Counted from the stretch's first letter, positions 25,190 through 34,979 are shown. The stretch is DNA of 64,000 nt from Leeuwenhoekiella aestuarii (GCF_004104055.1 NZ_QOVJ01000003.1:310001-374000), one strand, 5' to 3'. Made by a program: numbers and translations. Notes: generated from the letters alone by a model not told the origin.

Positions 25190-26830
25190 ATGAAACAAAT
25201 TTTACTTCTTTGTACACTATTTATACTACTCTCTTGTAAAAAAGAATCGAACACCAATACTCAGGAAAGCCCAGAAATTCAAAAAGATAGTAATCAGGAA
25301 CGTGAGTATGCTGTTTTAGATTCTAAGGTTTTAGATACATCAGTTTTGTGGAAATCATTCAATTTTGAGGTAAAAACATTTATCGAAACGAAGTACGATA
25401 AACTCAAACCTCTGATTTTTGAAAAAACAATTCCTGAAATACAGGAGGCTGTAGCAAATGGTAAACTTACCTATGAAGAGCTTACCTTATTTTATTTAAG
25501 CCGAATCAAAAAATACGACCGCAATAATGAATTGTCATTGAATTCAGTTATTGCATTAAATCCAAAAGTTTTAGAAGAGGCAGGCGAATTGGATGCAAAT
25601 CGACCTGAAAATCTTGATCTATATTCAATCTACGGGATGCCGGTTTTATTAAAGGATAATATAAACGCTTCCGGAATGCCAACTACTGCCGGAGCGGTTG
25701 TTTTTGAGAAAAACACTACAGGTGATGCTTATATTACTCAAAAATTAAAAGAAAACGGTGCTTTGATTCTTGGTAAAGCTAACTTGAGCGAGTGGGCTTA
25801 TTTCTTTTGTGGTGATTGCCCCAGCGGGTATTCTGCAGTAGGCGGTCAAACTCTAAATCCTTACGGAAGAAAAATTCATGATACTGGCGGTTCTAGTTCG
25901 GGCAGCGGTGTTTCAATGGCGGCTAATTTTGCTGTCGCCGCGGTAGGTTCAGAAACTAGTGGATCTATTTTGTCACCATCAAGTTCAAACTCAGTTGTAG
26001 GTTTGAAGCCTACCATAGGTTTACTTTCTCGTGGAGGAATTGTGCCCATCTCAAGTACGTTAGACACCCCGGGGCCGATGACACGCTCTGTGATCGACAA
26101 TGCGATTATGCTTCAGGCAATGACCGGTCTGGATTCTGAAGATGAAAAGGCTGTAAGTTTAAATGCACCGCAAACAAATTATATCAACGCTTTGAAGAAT
26201 TTAGATCCTGAAGGATTCTTAAAAGAAAAACGCTTAGGATATTACAAAGGCTATGAGGATACCTTGTACGTGCAGGCAGTACAGGCTTTAAAAGAAGCTG
26301 GCGCCACTTTAGTTGAGTTAGAACGACCTGAAATTGATTTACCGCAATTTGTACGGGTTTTAAATCTGGATATGAAAGTAGATTTACCTGCTTACATCTC
26401 AAAATATGGTTCTGATAAACTTTCAGTAAATGATTTAGATGAAATCACAGTTTACAACAAAGAAGATTCTTTGATTAGAATGCCTTACGGTCAAAAATTA
26501 TTTTATGGGGTTTTAGCAGATTCTGCATCTACCGAAGAGTTCACGGCAATTAAAGATACCTTAGAGCGTAATGGAAGAAAGTTCTTTGATGAACCGATAA
26601 AAGCCAATAATCTAGATGCTGTACTTTCAATAAATAACTATATGGCAGGATATGCAGCTGTAGCAAAATACCCTGCGATTACGGTACCTATGGGCTATCA
26701 GAAGGATAATCGCCCGATGGGATTAACGTTTATCGCACCCACACTATCAGAAGCTCAGTTATTAGAACTAGCTTTTGCCTATGAGACGATTTCAAAAAAG
26801 AGAAAGACTCCTGCAGATTTTAAGGAGTGA
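25190..26830 (+). CDS. Amidase-signature lipoprotein
   Basis: The signal has lipobox LLSC (C16), so the protein is a lipoprotein, unlike cytoplasmic GatA. The amidase signature is complete: K154 (MPVLLKDN), cis-Ser S235 in GGSSSGSG, and S258 in SETSGSIL, the Ser-Ser-Lys triad. The C-terminal region carries ITVPMGYQKDNRPMGLTFIAP. It probably hydrolyses an amide in the periplasm; secreted amidases of this kind occur widely in Flavobacteriia. The substrate is unknown. It stands alone between the ftsY terminator and the rimO promoter. Confidence 0.88.
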   Translation: MKQILLLCTLFILLSCKKESNTNTQESPEIQKDSNQEREYAVLDSKVLDTSVLWKSFNFEVKTFIETKYDKLKPLIFEKTIPEIQEAVANGKLTYEELTLFYLSRIKKYDRNNELSLNSVIALNPKVLEEAGELDANRPENLDLYSIYGMPVLLKDNINASGMPTTAGAVVFEKNTTGDAYITQKLKENGALILGKANLSEWAYFFCGDCPSGYSAVGGQTLNPYGRKIHDTGGSSSGSGVSMAANFAVAAVGSETSGSILSPSSSNSVVGLKPTIGLLSRGGIVPISSTLDTPGPMTRSVIDNAIMLQAMTGLDSEDEKAVSLNAPQTNYINALKNLDPEGFLKEKRLGYYKGYEDTLYVQAVQALKEAGATLVELERPEIDLPQFVRVLNLDMKVDLPAYISKYGSDKLSVNDLDEITVYNKEDSLIRMPYGQKLFYGVLADSASTEEFTAIKDTLERNGRKFFDEPIKANNLDAVLSINNYMAGYAAVAKYPAITVPMGYQKDNRPMGLTFIAPTLSEAQLLELAFAYETISKKRKTPADFKE

Positions 26831-26979
26831 TTCTTTTTATTATTTCTTACCTAAATAATTTAATTATTCATCTAAGAGCAATTCAGTAGTAGCATAATAA
26901 GTGATCTTAAAAGTAATGGTCTCATATTCACTGAATTTAAGATTCATCTAATTTAAGGCATAAAATCGTTAAAACACCG

Positions 26980-26987
26980 TATCTTTG
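26980..26987 (+). promoter_or_regulatory. Bacteroidota -7 promoter box for rimO
   Basis: TATCTTTG is a perfect TAnnTTTG, 21 nt before ATG 27009. The in-frame TTG at 26985 lies inside the box and cannot be the start. Confidence 0.65.
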
Positions 26988-27008
26988 CGCCCCAAAATAA
27001 AGAGCATT

Positions 27009-28316
27009 ATGCGTACTAAAACCCTTAAGAAGAATAAAATAAACGTAGTGACCTTAGGTTGCTCTAAGAACGTTTATGATAGTGAAGTTTTGATGGGACA
27101 ATTGCGGGCAAATAACAAAGAAGTTGTTCACGAAGAGGAAGGTAATGTTGTGGTGATCAACACGTGTGGTTTTATTGCTAATGCTAAAGAAGAATCGGTT
27201 AATACGATTTTAGAATACGTTCAAAAAAAGGAAGATGGTATCGTAGATAAGGTTTTTGTAACCGGTTGTCTTTCTGAACGCTATAAGCCTGATTTGCAAC
27301 AGGAAATTCCGGATGTTGATCAGTATTTTGGAACCACAGAATTACCCGGATTATTAAAGGCTTTAGGAGCAGATTATAAGCATGAGTTGATAGGAGAACG
27401 TTTGACTACTACTCCAAAAAACTATGCCTATTTAAAGATTGCTGAAGGCTGTGATCGCCCTTGTTCGTTTTGTGCTATCCCGTTAATGCGTGGCGGACAC
27501 AAAAGTACGCCGATAGAAAATCTGGTAATTGAAGCAGAAAAGTTAGCTGCAAATGGGATCAAAGAACTGATTCTTATCGCCCAGGATTTAACCTATTATG
27601 GTCTTGATCTGTATAAAGAACGTGCACTGGCAAAGCTTTTACGCGAACTCGTAAAAGTTGAAGGTATTGAGTGGATTCGTCTGCATTATGCGTTTCCTAC
27701 CGGTTTCCCGATGGATGTGCTCGACGTGATGAATGAAGAACCTAAAGTGTGTAATTATATTGACATCCCATTGCAACACATCTCGACCAAGTTGCTGAAG
27801 TCTATGCGTCGTGGGACGACTTATGAAAAGACCAATGCACTATTGCATACCTTTAGAGAGAAAGTACCGCAAATGGCGATTAGGACTACCTTGATCGTAG
27901 GGTATCCCGGCGAAACTCAAGAAGATTTTGAGCTGTTACGCGATTGGGTAAAAGAAATGCGTTTTGAGCGTTTGGGTTGTTTTACCTACTCTCACGAAGA
28001 AAATACACATGCTTATAATCTGGAAGATGATGTTCCTGAAGATGTTAAAATGGAGCGAGCTAACGAAATTATGGCGTTGCAATCACAGATCAGCTGGGAG
28101 TTAAATCAAGAGAAAATAGGGAAGGAGTTCCGTATTGTTATTGACCGAAAAGAGGGAAACTATTTTGTAGGCCGTACGGAATTTGACTCGCCAGATGTGG
28201 ACAATGAAGTGCTTATTGACGCTTCGCAACATTATTTAAAAACCGGAGAATACACTTGGGTAAAAATCACTGAAGCTGAAGATTTTGACCTATATGCAGA
28301 GCCTGTAAAAAAATAA
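27009..28316 (+). CDS. rimO: Ribosomal protein S12 methylthiotransferase RimO
   Basis: A radical SAM methylthiotransferase. The N-terminal MTTase domain has VVTLGCSKNVYDSEVLMGQL and NTCGFIANAKEE. The radical SAM domain has the CxxxCxxC cluster (EGCDRPCSFCAIP). A C-terminal TRAM domain ends with YTWVKI. SKN..DSE and GCSKN distinguish RimO from MiaB. It modifies Asp88/89 of S12. The start at 27009 gives 435 residues; starting at 26985 would begin inside the promoter. Confidence 0.96.
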   Translation: MRTKTLKKNKINVVTLGCSKNVYDSEVLMGQLRANNKEVVHEEEGNVVVINTCGFIANAKEESVNTILEYVQKKEDGIVDKVFVTGCLSERYKPDLQQEIPDVDQYFGTTELPGLLKALGADYKHELIGERLTTTPKNYAYLKIAEGCDRPCSFCAIPLMRGGHKSTPIENLVIEAEKLAANGIKELILIAQDLTYYGLDLYKERALAKLLRELVKVEGIEWIRLHYAFPTGFPMDVLDVMNEEPKVCNYIDIPLQHISTKLLKSMRRGTTYEKTNALLHTFREKVPQMAIRTTLIVGYPGETQEDFELLRDWVKEMRFERLGCFTYSHEENTHAYNLEDDVPEDVKMERANEIMALQSQISWELNQEKIGKEFRIVIDRKEGNYFVGRTEFDSPDVDNEVLIDASQHYLKTGEYTWVKITEAEDFDLYAEPVKK

Positions 28317-28351
28317 TATTTATATTTAGAAGCATATATATAGTTCTAGAG

Positions 28352-28792
28352 ATGAAAAAAATAACTTCGAAATTGCACAAAAAGCAACGCAATTATTTAT
28401 TAGTATTTGGTGTGCTATATGTCGTTATCGGACTTATTCCCCAATTTACAGAAGATAATTCCATTTTAAATTGGTGGTATCTTGTTGTAGGTATCTCAAT
28501 GCTCGGTATGCTAGGTTATCAGCTTTACAGTAACAGTTTATTTTCTGTTATCAAGTGGGACGATCAGAACCTGATGCTAAAAGCACCAGAACAAAAACCA
28601 ATTGTTTTTAATCGGAATGCGATCAAATCTATCAAATTGACCGATAAGAGTTTAACGATTAACGCAGGTATGGGAAATGGTGAAATGCTGGATCTCAATT
28701 ATTTCAAAGCTGAAGATTTAAGATACTTCAAAAATGACTTTGTTCAGCAGGAACTTACTCAGGGAGAAGCTTATAATCTAACGGAAGCATAA
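28352..28792 (+). CDS. Small membrane protein of unknown function
   Basis: 146 residues with two membrane segments near the N-terminus (about 18-34 and 42-60) followed by a soluble beta-rich domain (SVIKWDDQNLMLKAPEQKPIV). The C-terminal half resembles PH-like or bPH domains in pattern, a low-confidence impression. It follows rimO after 35 bp, so it may be cotranscribed, without telling its job. Its 3' end overlaps the convergent gene at 28755 by 38 bp. Confidence 0.75.
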   Translation: MKKITSKLHKKQRNYLLVFGVLYVVIGLIPQFTEDNSILNWWYLVVGISMLGMLGYQLYSNSLFSVIKWDDQNLMLKAPEQKPIVFNRNAIKSIKLTDKSLTINAGMGNGEMLDLNYFKAEDLRYFKNDFVQQELTQGEAYNLTEA

Positions 28793-29765
28793 AAGCAAAT
28801 CTTCTTGTAGACATCGCACCCCCCATAATTATAGCATTGGGGGGGGTGTGATTTCCAAAAGCATCTATCATAAAAGGCTGATTGGTTTGAATAGCTGATT
28901 GTTCATCATTATCGTAAAGGATACTTAACTTGTCAACCAGCAGTTTTACATAAGTTTTATCTTGAACTTTTCTAAATTCAAAATGTAAATAAGGTGGAGC
29001 TTCAAATTTATCATAGAAGATTCTGAAGCCATTTTCGTGTAACTTCTTTTGTGCTAATGAACGCATAAAATGAAGTGTAGAACCTGAATAGGAGTTTTCT
29101 CGGTTTTTGATATATTTTTTACGTGTTTTCTTTTTCAATTCCTGATAAAAATTAAAGCCTTCATAGTAAACCATATTTACAAACTGCATTCCTGAATTAA
29201 GGCTTTTTTCATAATTTACATGAAAATCACTTAAGGTATAGTCTACCGTATAACCCATATATTTATTTTCAATAATAAGAGGCTCGTTAGCCCAAGCAGT
29301 AAGTTTTAATTGAGATGGACTGTAATGAAGTTTGAGTACCTCAGGATTACGTATCTTACATTTTAGAGCTTCTTGTGAGTGTCCTAGAAATTCAAGCATA
29401 AACACTTTTAATTTGCGTTCGCGTGTCCAGGGATCGGTTTCGAGAAATACTTGATCCAGTTGCTCAGTCATTTCTTCTAAGTAAACAGGAGGCATTTTCC
29501 CATCTGTATTTAAATAATTGTTGATGTAAACCGGAGAATAACCCATCATTGTGAGAACTAATGGACTTTTTATACCTTCTTGTATAGGAATGGAGTAGTG
29601 GCCATTTTGATTAGTTATTGTACCTATTGTTGTGCCATCAAAATAAATACTAACAGCTTCTAGAACTGTCGAGTCTTTAGCGCTGTAAACGTAGCCGCTA
29701 AGGTGCTTTTGTCCCGATGCAGTTACACAGCATATCAACCCTGTAAAAAACAAAAAGATATGCAT
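28755..29765 (-). CDS. Secreted protein with carboxypeptidase-regulatory-like domain
   Basis: An N-terminal signal peptide (MHIFLFFTGLICCVTASGQ) is followed by a CarboxypepD_reg-like beta domain (about 21-105: SGYVYSAKDSTVLEAVSIYF, TNQNGHYSIPI). The remaining 230 residues are unrecognised, with basic KKKTRKKYIKNRE near 210. No TonB-box, plug or barrel follows, so it is not SusC. Such proteins are common in Flavobacteriia outer envelopes with unknown role. Near its 3' end lies an 8-nt G homopolymer (plus strand 28839-28846). Its last 38 bp overlap the convergent gene. Confidence 0.75.
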   Translation of the reverse strand: MHIFLFFTGLICCVTASGQKHLSGYVYSAKDSTVLEAVSIYFDGTTIGTITNQNGHYSIPIQEGIKSPLVLTMMGYSPVYINNYLNTDGKMPPVYLEEMTEQLDQVFLETDPWTRERKLKVFMLEFLGHSQEALKCKIRNPEVLKLHYSPSQLKLTAWANEPLIIENKYMGYTVDYTLSDFHVNYEKSLNSGMQFVNMVYYEGFNFYQELKKKTRKKYIKNRENSYSGSTLHFMRSLAQKKLHENGFRIFYDKFEAPPYLHFEFRKVQDKTYVKLLVDKLSILYDNDEQSAIQTNQPFMIDAFGNHTPPNAIIMGGAMSTRRFAFMLPLDYKLLPE

Positions 29766-29992
29766 AGAACAAAAAAAAACTATTATTATAGTTATAAAAC
29801 TACAATAATAGTTTTCAATATAAATGCTTATGTGCTTTTATTTTTTCAAAGATTTTTGAGGTTTTAAATTTTGATCAATAACTTGTACCTCAAGTCTTAA
29901 TTACTGAACTTTTTTGAGCTGAGTCAAGCATTACCCACAATGAAATATATAAGTTTTTCAGGCTCAGCATATTTTTTAGAGATATTTTTAAT

Positions 29993-30574
29993 TTAATCAA
30001 GTGCAGTTTCTGTGCCTGGTGTGTTTTTATCTTCTTGTTCTTCTTCTAATTTTTTTATTTCCTCAAAAAATTCTTCTGGTTTCATAATGCGCATTGTTTT
30101 TTGAACAACAATGGTATTTGCTAAAGTATAGACATGGTTATCTTTGTTACGAAGGTGTAAGAAGAAAAGGGTGATGTTTTCAACTTGTCCTGACATCGGA
30201 AAATCTTTATCTACGATTTCTACATAATCACCAATTTTTAAAGGATGATTAAAAAAGAGAATCAATCCTGAAGTGATGTTGCATAACAATGACCATTGCG
30301 CGAAAAAAGCAACACCCAGAATCGTGATTACAGATCCAATACCGGCAATTACATCTGCTCCCGAAAAGCCCCAAATAATTACCATCGAAAAGCCCAGCAC
30401 GAGAAAAAATAGCATGTTGAGGACTTTGACGGTTATTTGTTTACGTGTAATATCAAAGTTAGCCTTCTTAAATCGTCTGATAATGAGTTTAGATACTGCA
30501 TATCGTATTACTAATAATACAAATAAGAGTACAAAACTCTCAATTAGTTTGAGTTCAATTTCTGTGAGAATCAC
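29993..30574 (-). CDS. Short MscS-like channel protein
   Basis: 193 residues. Three hydrophobic segments (about 10-29, 50-68, 75-100) precede the MscS beta domain with LKIGDYVEIVDKDFPMSGQVENITLF. The pore helix is less Gly/Ala-regular (IAGIGSVITILGVAFFAQWS). The usual C-terminal alpha/beta vestibule is absent; instead there is a Glu/Lys-rich tail (FFEEIKKLEEEQEDK). The start is one base after the M14 peptidase stop codon, so the two are in one transcript. It could be a low-conductance or regulatory channel. Confidence 0.8.
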   Translation of the reverse strand: MILTEIELKLIESFVLLFVLLVIRYAVSKLIIRRFKKANFDITRKQITVKVLNMLFFLVLGFSMVIIWGFSGADVIAGIGSVITILGVAFFAQWSLLCNITSGLILFFNHPLKIGDYVEIVDKDFPMSGQVENITLFFLHLRNKDNHVYTLANTIVVQKTMRIMKPEEFFEEIKKLEEEQEDKNTPGTETALD

Positions 30575-30575
30575 G

Positions 30576-33047
30576 TTAGTTTCTGTAGTTATTAGGGTTA
30601 TTTAAAAATAGGGCATTTACAAAAAATAATTTTCCGTTTTGCCAGAATGCTCTAAAAAGCGGATCATCTACCATATACGTTACAGTACCTCGACCCATAG
30701 GCTGAACACCAAAAATCAAACTGTTTTTTAAAGCCTTTAAAGCATCTTCACCAGCGTAGCCTGATACACTTTCCAGACTGTCATTCAAATAAGCAACATT
30801 ATAGCCGTTGTCTAGCAAGGCATACGCATCGCTACCTATTTTTAAGCTGTAATAGGTATCACTGTATCCAAAAGCCAACGGATGGGTGTTATCTACTTGT
30901 GTTTTAAATATACTACCGCTAATGAGTTCTTTAGCTCGTGAACTTTCACGCTCTGCATAAGGAACCAATTTATCAACAATAGTATCTCCATTTTTTAGAG
31001 GTTCAGACTCTTTTAAACCAAAACCATCTTTATCGCTAAAAGATCTTAATGCATTATCTATAGCTATTAAATTTCCACCACTACGAACCCAAGACTTTAA
31101 TTGATCTAAGGTGTTTTCATCAAAACGGTATCTCCCGCTAGGCAAGACCAGAATATCATAATCAGTTAGGTTTATACGCCCCAAATCTTCGGCTAAAATA
31201 GAAGTTACAGGATAATTTAATTGTTGTTCAAAAAAGTGCCAAGTTGCACCATAACTTAATGAAGAAGTTTGTTCTCCGCTTAAAACTGCGATTTTTGCTT
31301 TATTAATCAGTTTTACTGATGACGAACCAAAATCTGGACCTGCAGATGCAAAACTGGTTTTTACAGGGGTGAGTTTGCGTTTAAATTCATTAGCTATTGT
31401 AATTAATTTGGAATCAAATTCAGTTGTGTTATTATCGCTTCTGGTAATAATTAAAGAACCGGTAGGATAGTCTACCCCACTGTTTGTAAAAGCTTTTTCA
31501 GAAAACCGAACCTTAATATTTGCCTGAAGCAAGGCACTTAAGAATTTTGCATCCTCCATACTATTCCATTTTGAGATATAGCCAGCTGCATTATTTGATA
31601 TTACATTAGGCTCATGATTTGAAGGATCTGTTTTAGTTTCAGAATTCGCTTTTGTACTTGCAACCGCTTCTAAACCGTATGCATATGGTAAGCTCCAAGC
31701 AGTTATATCGTAAGTAAGCGGAGTAGACAAAGCTGCTTCTGGCTCAAAAAGTACGTGTACCAGTTTACCTTTAGGTTGATCTGTACTCACAACCAGAGCC
31801 TGGTCAAAATTCATACTTCCTTGCTTCTTAGAATCATAATTGTATCCACTTGTTTTTCCGGAAAAGGCAAATCGGTATTGTATACCGTGTGTATCTAAAA
31901 GTTCAGCCAAAGCAGCCTGATGATCGCTTTCCCCGGTAAGCGTGAAGTTTTTATATGCTACATCAGGGTTGCTGTAATACTTTTTAAATTCAGAATTAAG
32001 TCTTTCTACATTATTGGCAGCCATTTCAACAGTAGAAATCCCAGTAGTAAAATGATGGGCTACACGATCTACTAATGTTAGAATTGTACCGTCTGCTTTT
32101 TTGATGCCTAAACCTGCATGCCCACCGCCTGCTTGCTCATAGGTCATGCCTATAGAGCCGGTGTAAGTAGGATAGGTGTCGCCATAACTTGGGTAAAGTA
32201 AATCGAACACCTCTCGGGTGAAAAACAGCCATCCATTTTGATCAAAATACTTAGCGTGGTTGCTTCCTATTTCTTGCTGAAATTGAAACTGAAACGGGGT
32301 TATTATCTTGTGATAAGGTTCTGCTGCTGGAGCAAAATAATACGGGTTATTTATGCCTTGCTCGTGAAAATCTACGTGAATATGAGGCAACCAACTGTTA
32401 TAAACTTTTAAGCGCTGCCGGGTTTCCTTTTGAGTTGCCCAGGCCCAATCGCGGTTTAGATCAAACAAGTAATGGTTTGCTCTACCACCAGGCCAGGGCT
32501 CGTTATGCTCTGCAGCATCAGGATTGGTGTCGAATGGCGTTGCTTTTACTTTGTTATACCAGTTAGCATAACGATCCCTACCATCAGGATTAATGCAAGG
32601 GTCAATAATAACAACGGTATTTTTCAACCACTCTTTTTTATTCGTGATTAATTCATAAAGTGTAAGTATTGAAGCTTCTGTGCTGCTTGCTTCATTACCG
32701 TGTACATTATAGCTCAGCCAAACGATGGCTTTATCAGGATTTGCAGTTCCACTCTCAATACCGGCGTTTTGAAGTTGATTGGTTCTAATAGTTTCAATAT
32801 TCGCCTGGTTTTCTGGAGTTGTAACTATGGCATAGGTTAAGGGTCTACGTTCATTGGTTTTTCCATACTCTTTATAAGTAACCCAATCAGAATTGGAAGC
32901 TACATACTCAAAATATGACACAACATCTGCGTGTCTAGAGAATTCTGTCCCTATTTTATATCCTAGAAATTCTTCGGGCGACTGCAGAGATTGAGAGAAA
33001 CTCAAACTAGTAAAAAGTAGGGTAATTAATAGTGTAAATCTGTACAT
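30576..33047 (-). CDS. M14-family zinc carboxypeptidase, secreted
   Basis: The signal peptide ends near residue 19. The catalytic domain (about 45-340) shows the zinc ligands H116 and E119 (NVHGNEAS), a third His at H228 (HVDFHEQG), and catalytic E304 in MTYEQAG. FDLNRDWAW and INPDGRDRYANW are M14 motifs. The remaining 480 residues contain a DUF-like beta region with a ThuA/GATase-like ILVLPSGRYRF, SGGNLIAIDNALR. 823 residues is typical of Flavobacteriia secreted M14. It probably processes peptides outside the inner membrane. Confidence 0.9.
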   Translation of the reverse strand: MYRFTLLITLLFTSLSFSQSLQSPEEFLGYKIGTEFSRHADVVSYFEYVASNSDWVTYKEYGKTNERRPLTYAIVTTPENQANIETIRTNQLQNAGIESGTANPDKAIVWLSYNVHGNEASSTEASILTLYELITNKKEWLKNTVVIIDPCINPDGRDRYANWYNKVKATPFDTNPDAAEHNEPWPGGRANHYLFDLNRDWAWATQKETRQRLKVYNSWLPHIHVDFHEQGINNPYYFAPAAEPYHKIITPFQFQFQQEIGSNHAKYFDQNGWLFFTREVFDLLYPSYGDTYPTYTGSIGMTYEQAGGGHAGLGIKKADGTILTLVDRVAHHFTTGISTVEMAANNVERLNSEFKKYYSNPDVAYKNFTLTGESDHQAALAELLDTHGIQYRFAFSGKTSGYNYDSKKQGSMNFDQALVVSTDQPKGKLVHVLFEPEAALSTPLTYDITAWSLPYAYGLEAVASTKANSETKTDPSNHEPNVISNNAAGYISKWNSMEDAKFLSALLQANIKVRFSEKAFTNSGVDYPTGSLIITRSDNNTTEFDSKLITIANEFKRKLTPVKTSFASAGPDFGSSSVKLINKAKIAVLSGEQTSSLSYGATWHFFEQQLNYPVTSILAEDLGRINLTDYDILVLPSGRYRFDENTLDQLKSWVRSGGNLIAIDNALRSFSDKDGFGLKESEPLKNGDTIVDKLVPYAERESSRAKELISGSIFKTQVDNTHPLAFGYSDTYYSLKIGSDAYALLDNGYNVAYLNDSLESVSGYAGEDALKALKNSLIFGVQPMGRGTVTYMVDDPLFRAFWQNGKLFFVNALFLNNPNNYRN

Positions 33048-33357
33048 ATAATAATTAGGTTAGTAAGCAGTATTTTGGCCAAGTCCAAGAAATCGTTTAT
33101 AAAAGCATATTTACTTAGAATATAGCCTTTAAATGATTAAATCTCGATTATCGAGCGAACAGTAAAACTACTAAAATTGTGAGTAAGTTGTTCTCTGTGA
33201 ATTAACGTAAATTTGGGCTGTAAAACTGGGCTATTCTTTTATTTTTGCTCTCGTTGTGAAATCTAAAATTTGACTACTAATAATTACCTTGAAAACTAGT
33301 TTTTGACGATTAAAGTAATAATTTTTGCGGAATCGTTGATATTGAAAAAAGAACTCC
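33048..33357. promoter_or_regulatory. 310-bp divergent intergenic region
   Basis: Separates the M14 peptidase (minus) and bshC (plus). It is AT-rich. A good plus-strand promoter lies inside at 33188-33215. A second imperfect box (TAATTTTTG, one base too long) lies nearer bshC. I see no ORF, hairpin with a T-run, RNA gene or long repeat in it. Confidence 0.5.
33188..33215 (+). promoter_or_regulatory. Promoter for bshC
   Basis: TTG (33188-33190), 17-nt spacer, perfect -7 box TAAATTTG (33208-33215). This leaves an untranslated leader of about 135 nt before bshC. Confidence 0.6.
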
Positions 33358-34962
33358 ATGTCGATTCATAAAATAGTGTATAAAGAAACCGGATATTTCT
33401 CTAAACTCATCTGTGATTATCTAGATAAGAAAGAGAGTCTGAATCAATTTTATGGTAATTTTCCGACATTGGAGAATTTTAAAAAGCAGCTAGAAGCAAA
33501 ATCTTTTTCTGCAAAGAATCGTTCTGTTTTAGCTTCCGCTTTGCGTAATCAATATAAAAACTTAGAGGCAGGAGAGGCTTTAGAATCAGCTATTGAGCAA
33601 TTAGAACAAGAAAATACATTTACCGTAACAACTGGTCACCAACTTAACTTATTTACCGGGCCACTTTATTTTTTGTATAAGATTATAAGCACAATTACGC
33701 TTTCGCGAAAATTAAAAGAGGCCTATCCTGAGTATAATTTCGTTCCGGTTTATTGGATGGCTACCGAAGATCATGATTTTAACGAAATCAATTATTTTAG
33801 ACTTCATGGTAAGAAAATACAATGGAACCGGGAGGATATACAGGATAATGATAAGGGAGCAGTAGGGGGTCTTAAAACGAAAGGTCTGCAAGAGGTTTTT
33901 AATCTTATTTGCGCAGAATTAGGAAACACGCATTTAGCTAAAGAGCTTTGTAATTTGTTTGAATCTGCTTACCTTAAACACGACACGCTTACGGAAGCTA
34001 CCCGTTATTTAGCACATCATATTTTTAGTCAATATGGGCTAGTGATTGTAGATGGTGATGATCACCAGTTGAAGTCTATTTTTACTCCTTATATGAAGCA
34101 GGAGTTGCTTCAAAACAAGGCCCGTAAAGCTGTGACTACGCAAGCAGAAAAACTGGAAAAAGCGGGTTACTCTATTCAAGTTAATGCCCGAGATATCAAT
34201 CTTTTTTATCTGGCAGACGGTATTAGAGAACGTATTATTGAAAAGGACAGTCGTTATTTTGTAAATAATACTTCAATTGAATTTTCTGAGGAAGAATTAT
34301 TAACTAAGTTAGAAGAAACACCTGAAGCATTTAGCCCTAACGTCATAATGCGACCTTTGTATCAAGAGGTTATTTTGCCTAATCTAGCGTATATAGGTGG
34401 AGGCGGAGAGATTGCTTACTGGTTAGAATTGAAAAGCTTTTTTGATGCTGTTGAAGTTACGTTCCCAATGTTGATGGTGCGTAATTCTGCATTATTAATA
34501 ACTGAAAAGCAACAGGAGAAATTAAAAAAACTCAACGTTTCAATAGAAGATCTTTTTCTCAATCAGAATGATCTCATTAATCGAAAGATTAGAAAAATAT
34601 CAAATATAGATGTTGATTTTAGTACGCAAAAAGAACATCTCGTTAAACAGTTCGAGGATTTATACAAGTTGGCATCAGAAACCGATGCTTCCTTTTTAGG
34701 AGCTGTAAAAGCTCAGGAAGTAAAGCAGTTAAAAGGTTTAGATAACCTCGAAAAGCGCTTGCTTAAAGCACAAAAGAAAAAATTAGGAGATCACGTAAGA
34801 AGATTAACATCTATTCAAAACGAGCTTTTCCCATTAGAAAATCTACAAGAGCGTATCATGAACTTTTCTGAATTTTATTTAGAATACGGTTCAGATTTGA
34901 TCCCGCAGTTGTTTGAAGCCTTAGATCCTTTAGATTATAGGTTTACGGTAATTATTAAATAG
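33358..34962 (+). CDS. bshC: Bacillithiol biosynthesis cysteine-adding enzyme BshC
   Basis: 534 residues with the BshC motifs VTTGHQLNLFTGPLYFLYK, YWMATEDHDFNEINYF, and VIVDGDDHQLK. The C-terminal coiled-coil (LKGLDNLEKRLLKAQKKKL) is characteristic. It joins cysteine to glucosaminyl-malate to make bacillithiol, the Bacteroidota low-mass thiol. Neighbours are unrelated. Convergent with the carotenoid operon with only 17 bp between stop codons and no strong terminator. Confidence 0.95.
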   Translation: MSIHKIVYKETGYFSKLICDYLDKKESLNQFYGNFPTLENFKKQLEAKSFSAKNRSVLASALRNQYKNLEAGEALESAIEQLEQENTFTVTTGHQLNLFTGPLYFLYKIISTITLSRKLKEAYPEYNFVPVYWMATEDHDFNEINYFRLHGKKIQWNREDIQDNDKGAVGGLKTKGLQEVFNLICAELGNTHLAKELCNLFESAYLKHDTLTEATRYLAHHIFSQYGLVIVDGDDHQLKSIFTPYMKQELLQNKARKAVTTQAEKLEKAGYSIQVNARDINLFYLADGIRERIIEKDSRYFVNNTSIEFSEEELLTKLEETPEAFSPNVIMRPLYQEVILPNLAYIGGGGEIAYWLELKSFFDAVEVTFPMLMVRNSALLITEKQQEKLKKLNVSIEDLFLNQNDLINRKIRKISNIDVDFSTQKEHLVKQFEDLYKLASETDASFLGAVKAQEVKQLKGLDNLEKRLLKAQKKKLGDHVRRLTSIQNELFPLENLQERIMNFSEFYLEYGSDLIPQLFEALDPLDYRFTVIIK

Positions 34963-34979
34963 CTTTTGTTAAAAGGTTT

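Noticed and set aside
28818-28848. Rho-independent terminator from the C6/G8 hairpin
   Set aside because: It has no T-run on either side and lies inside a coding sequence.
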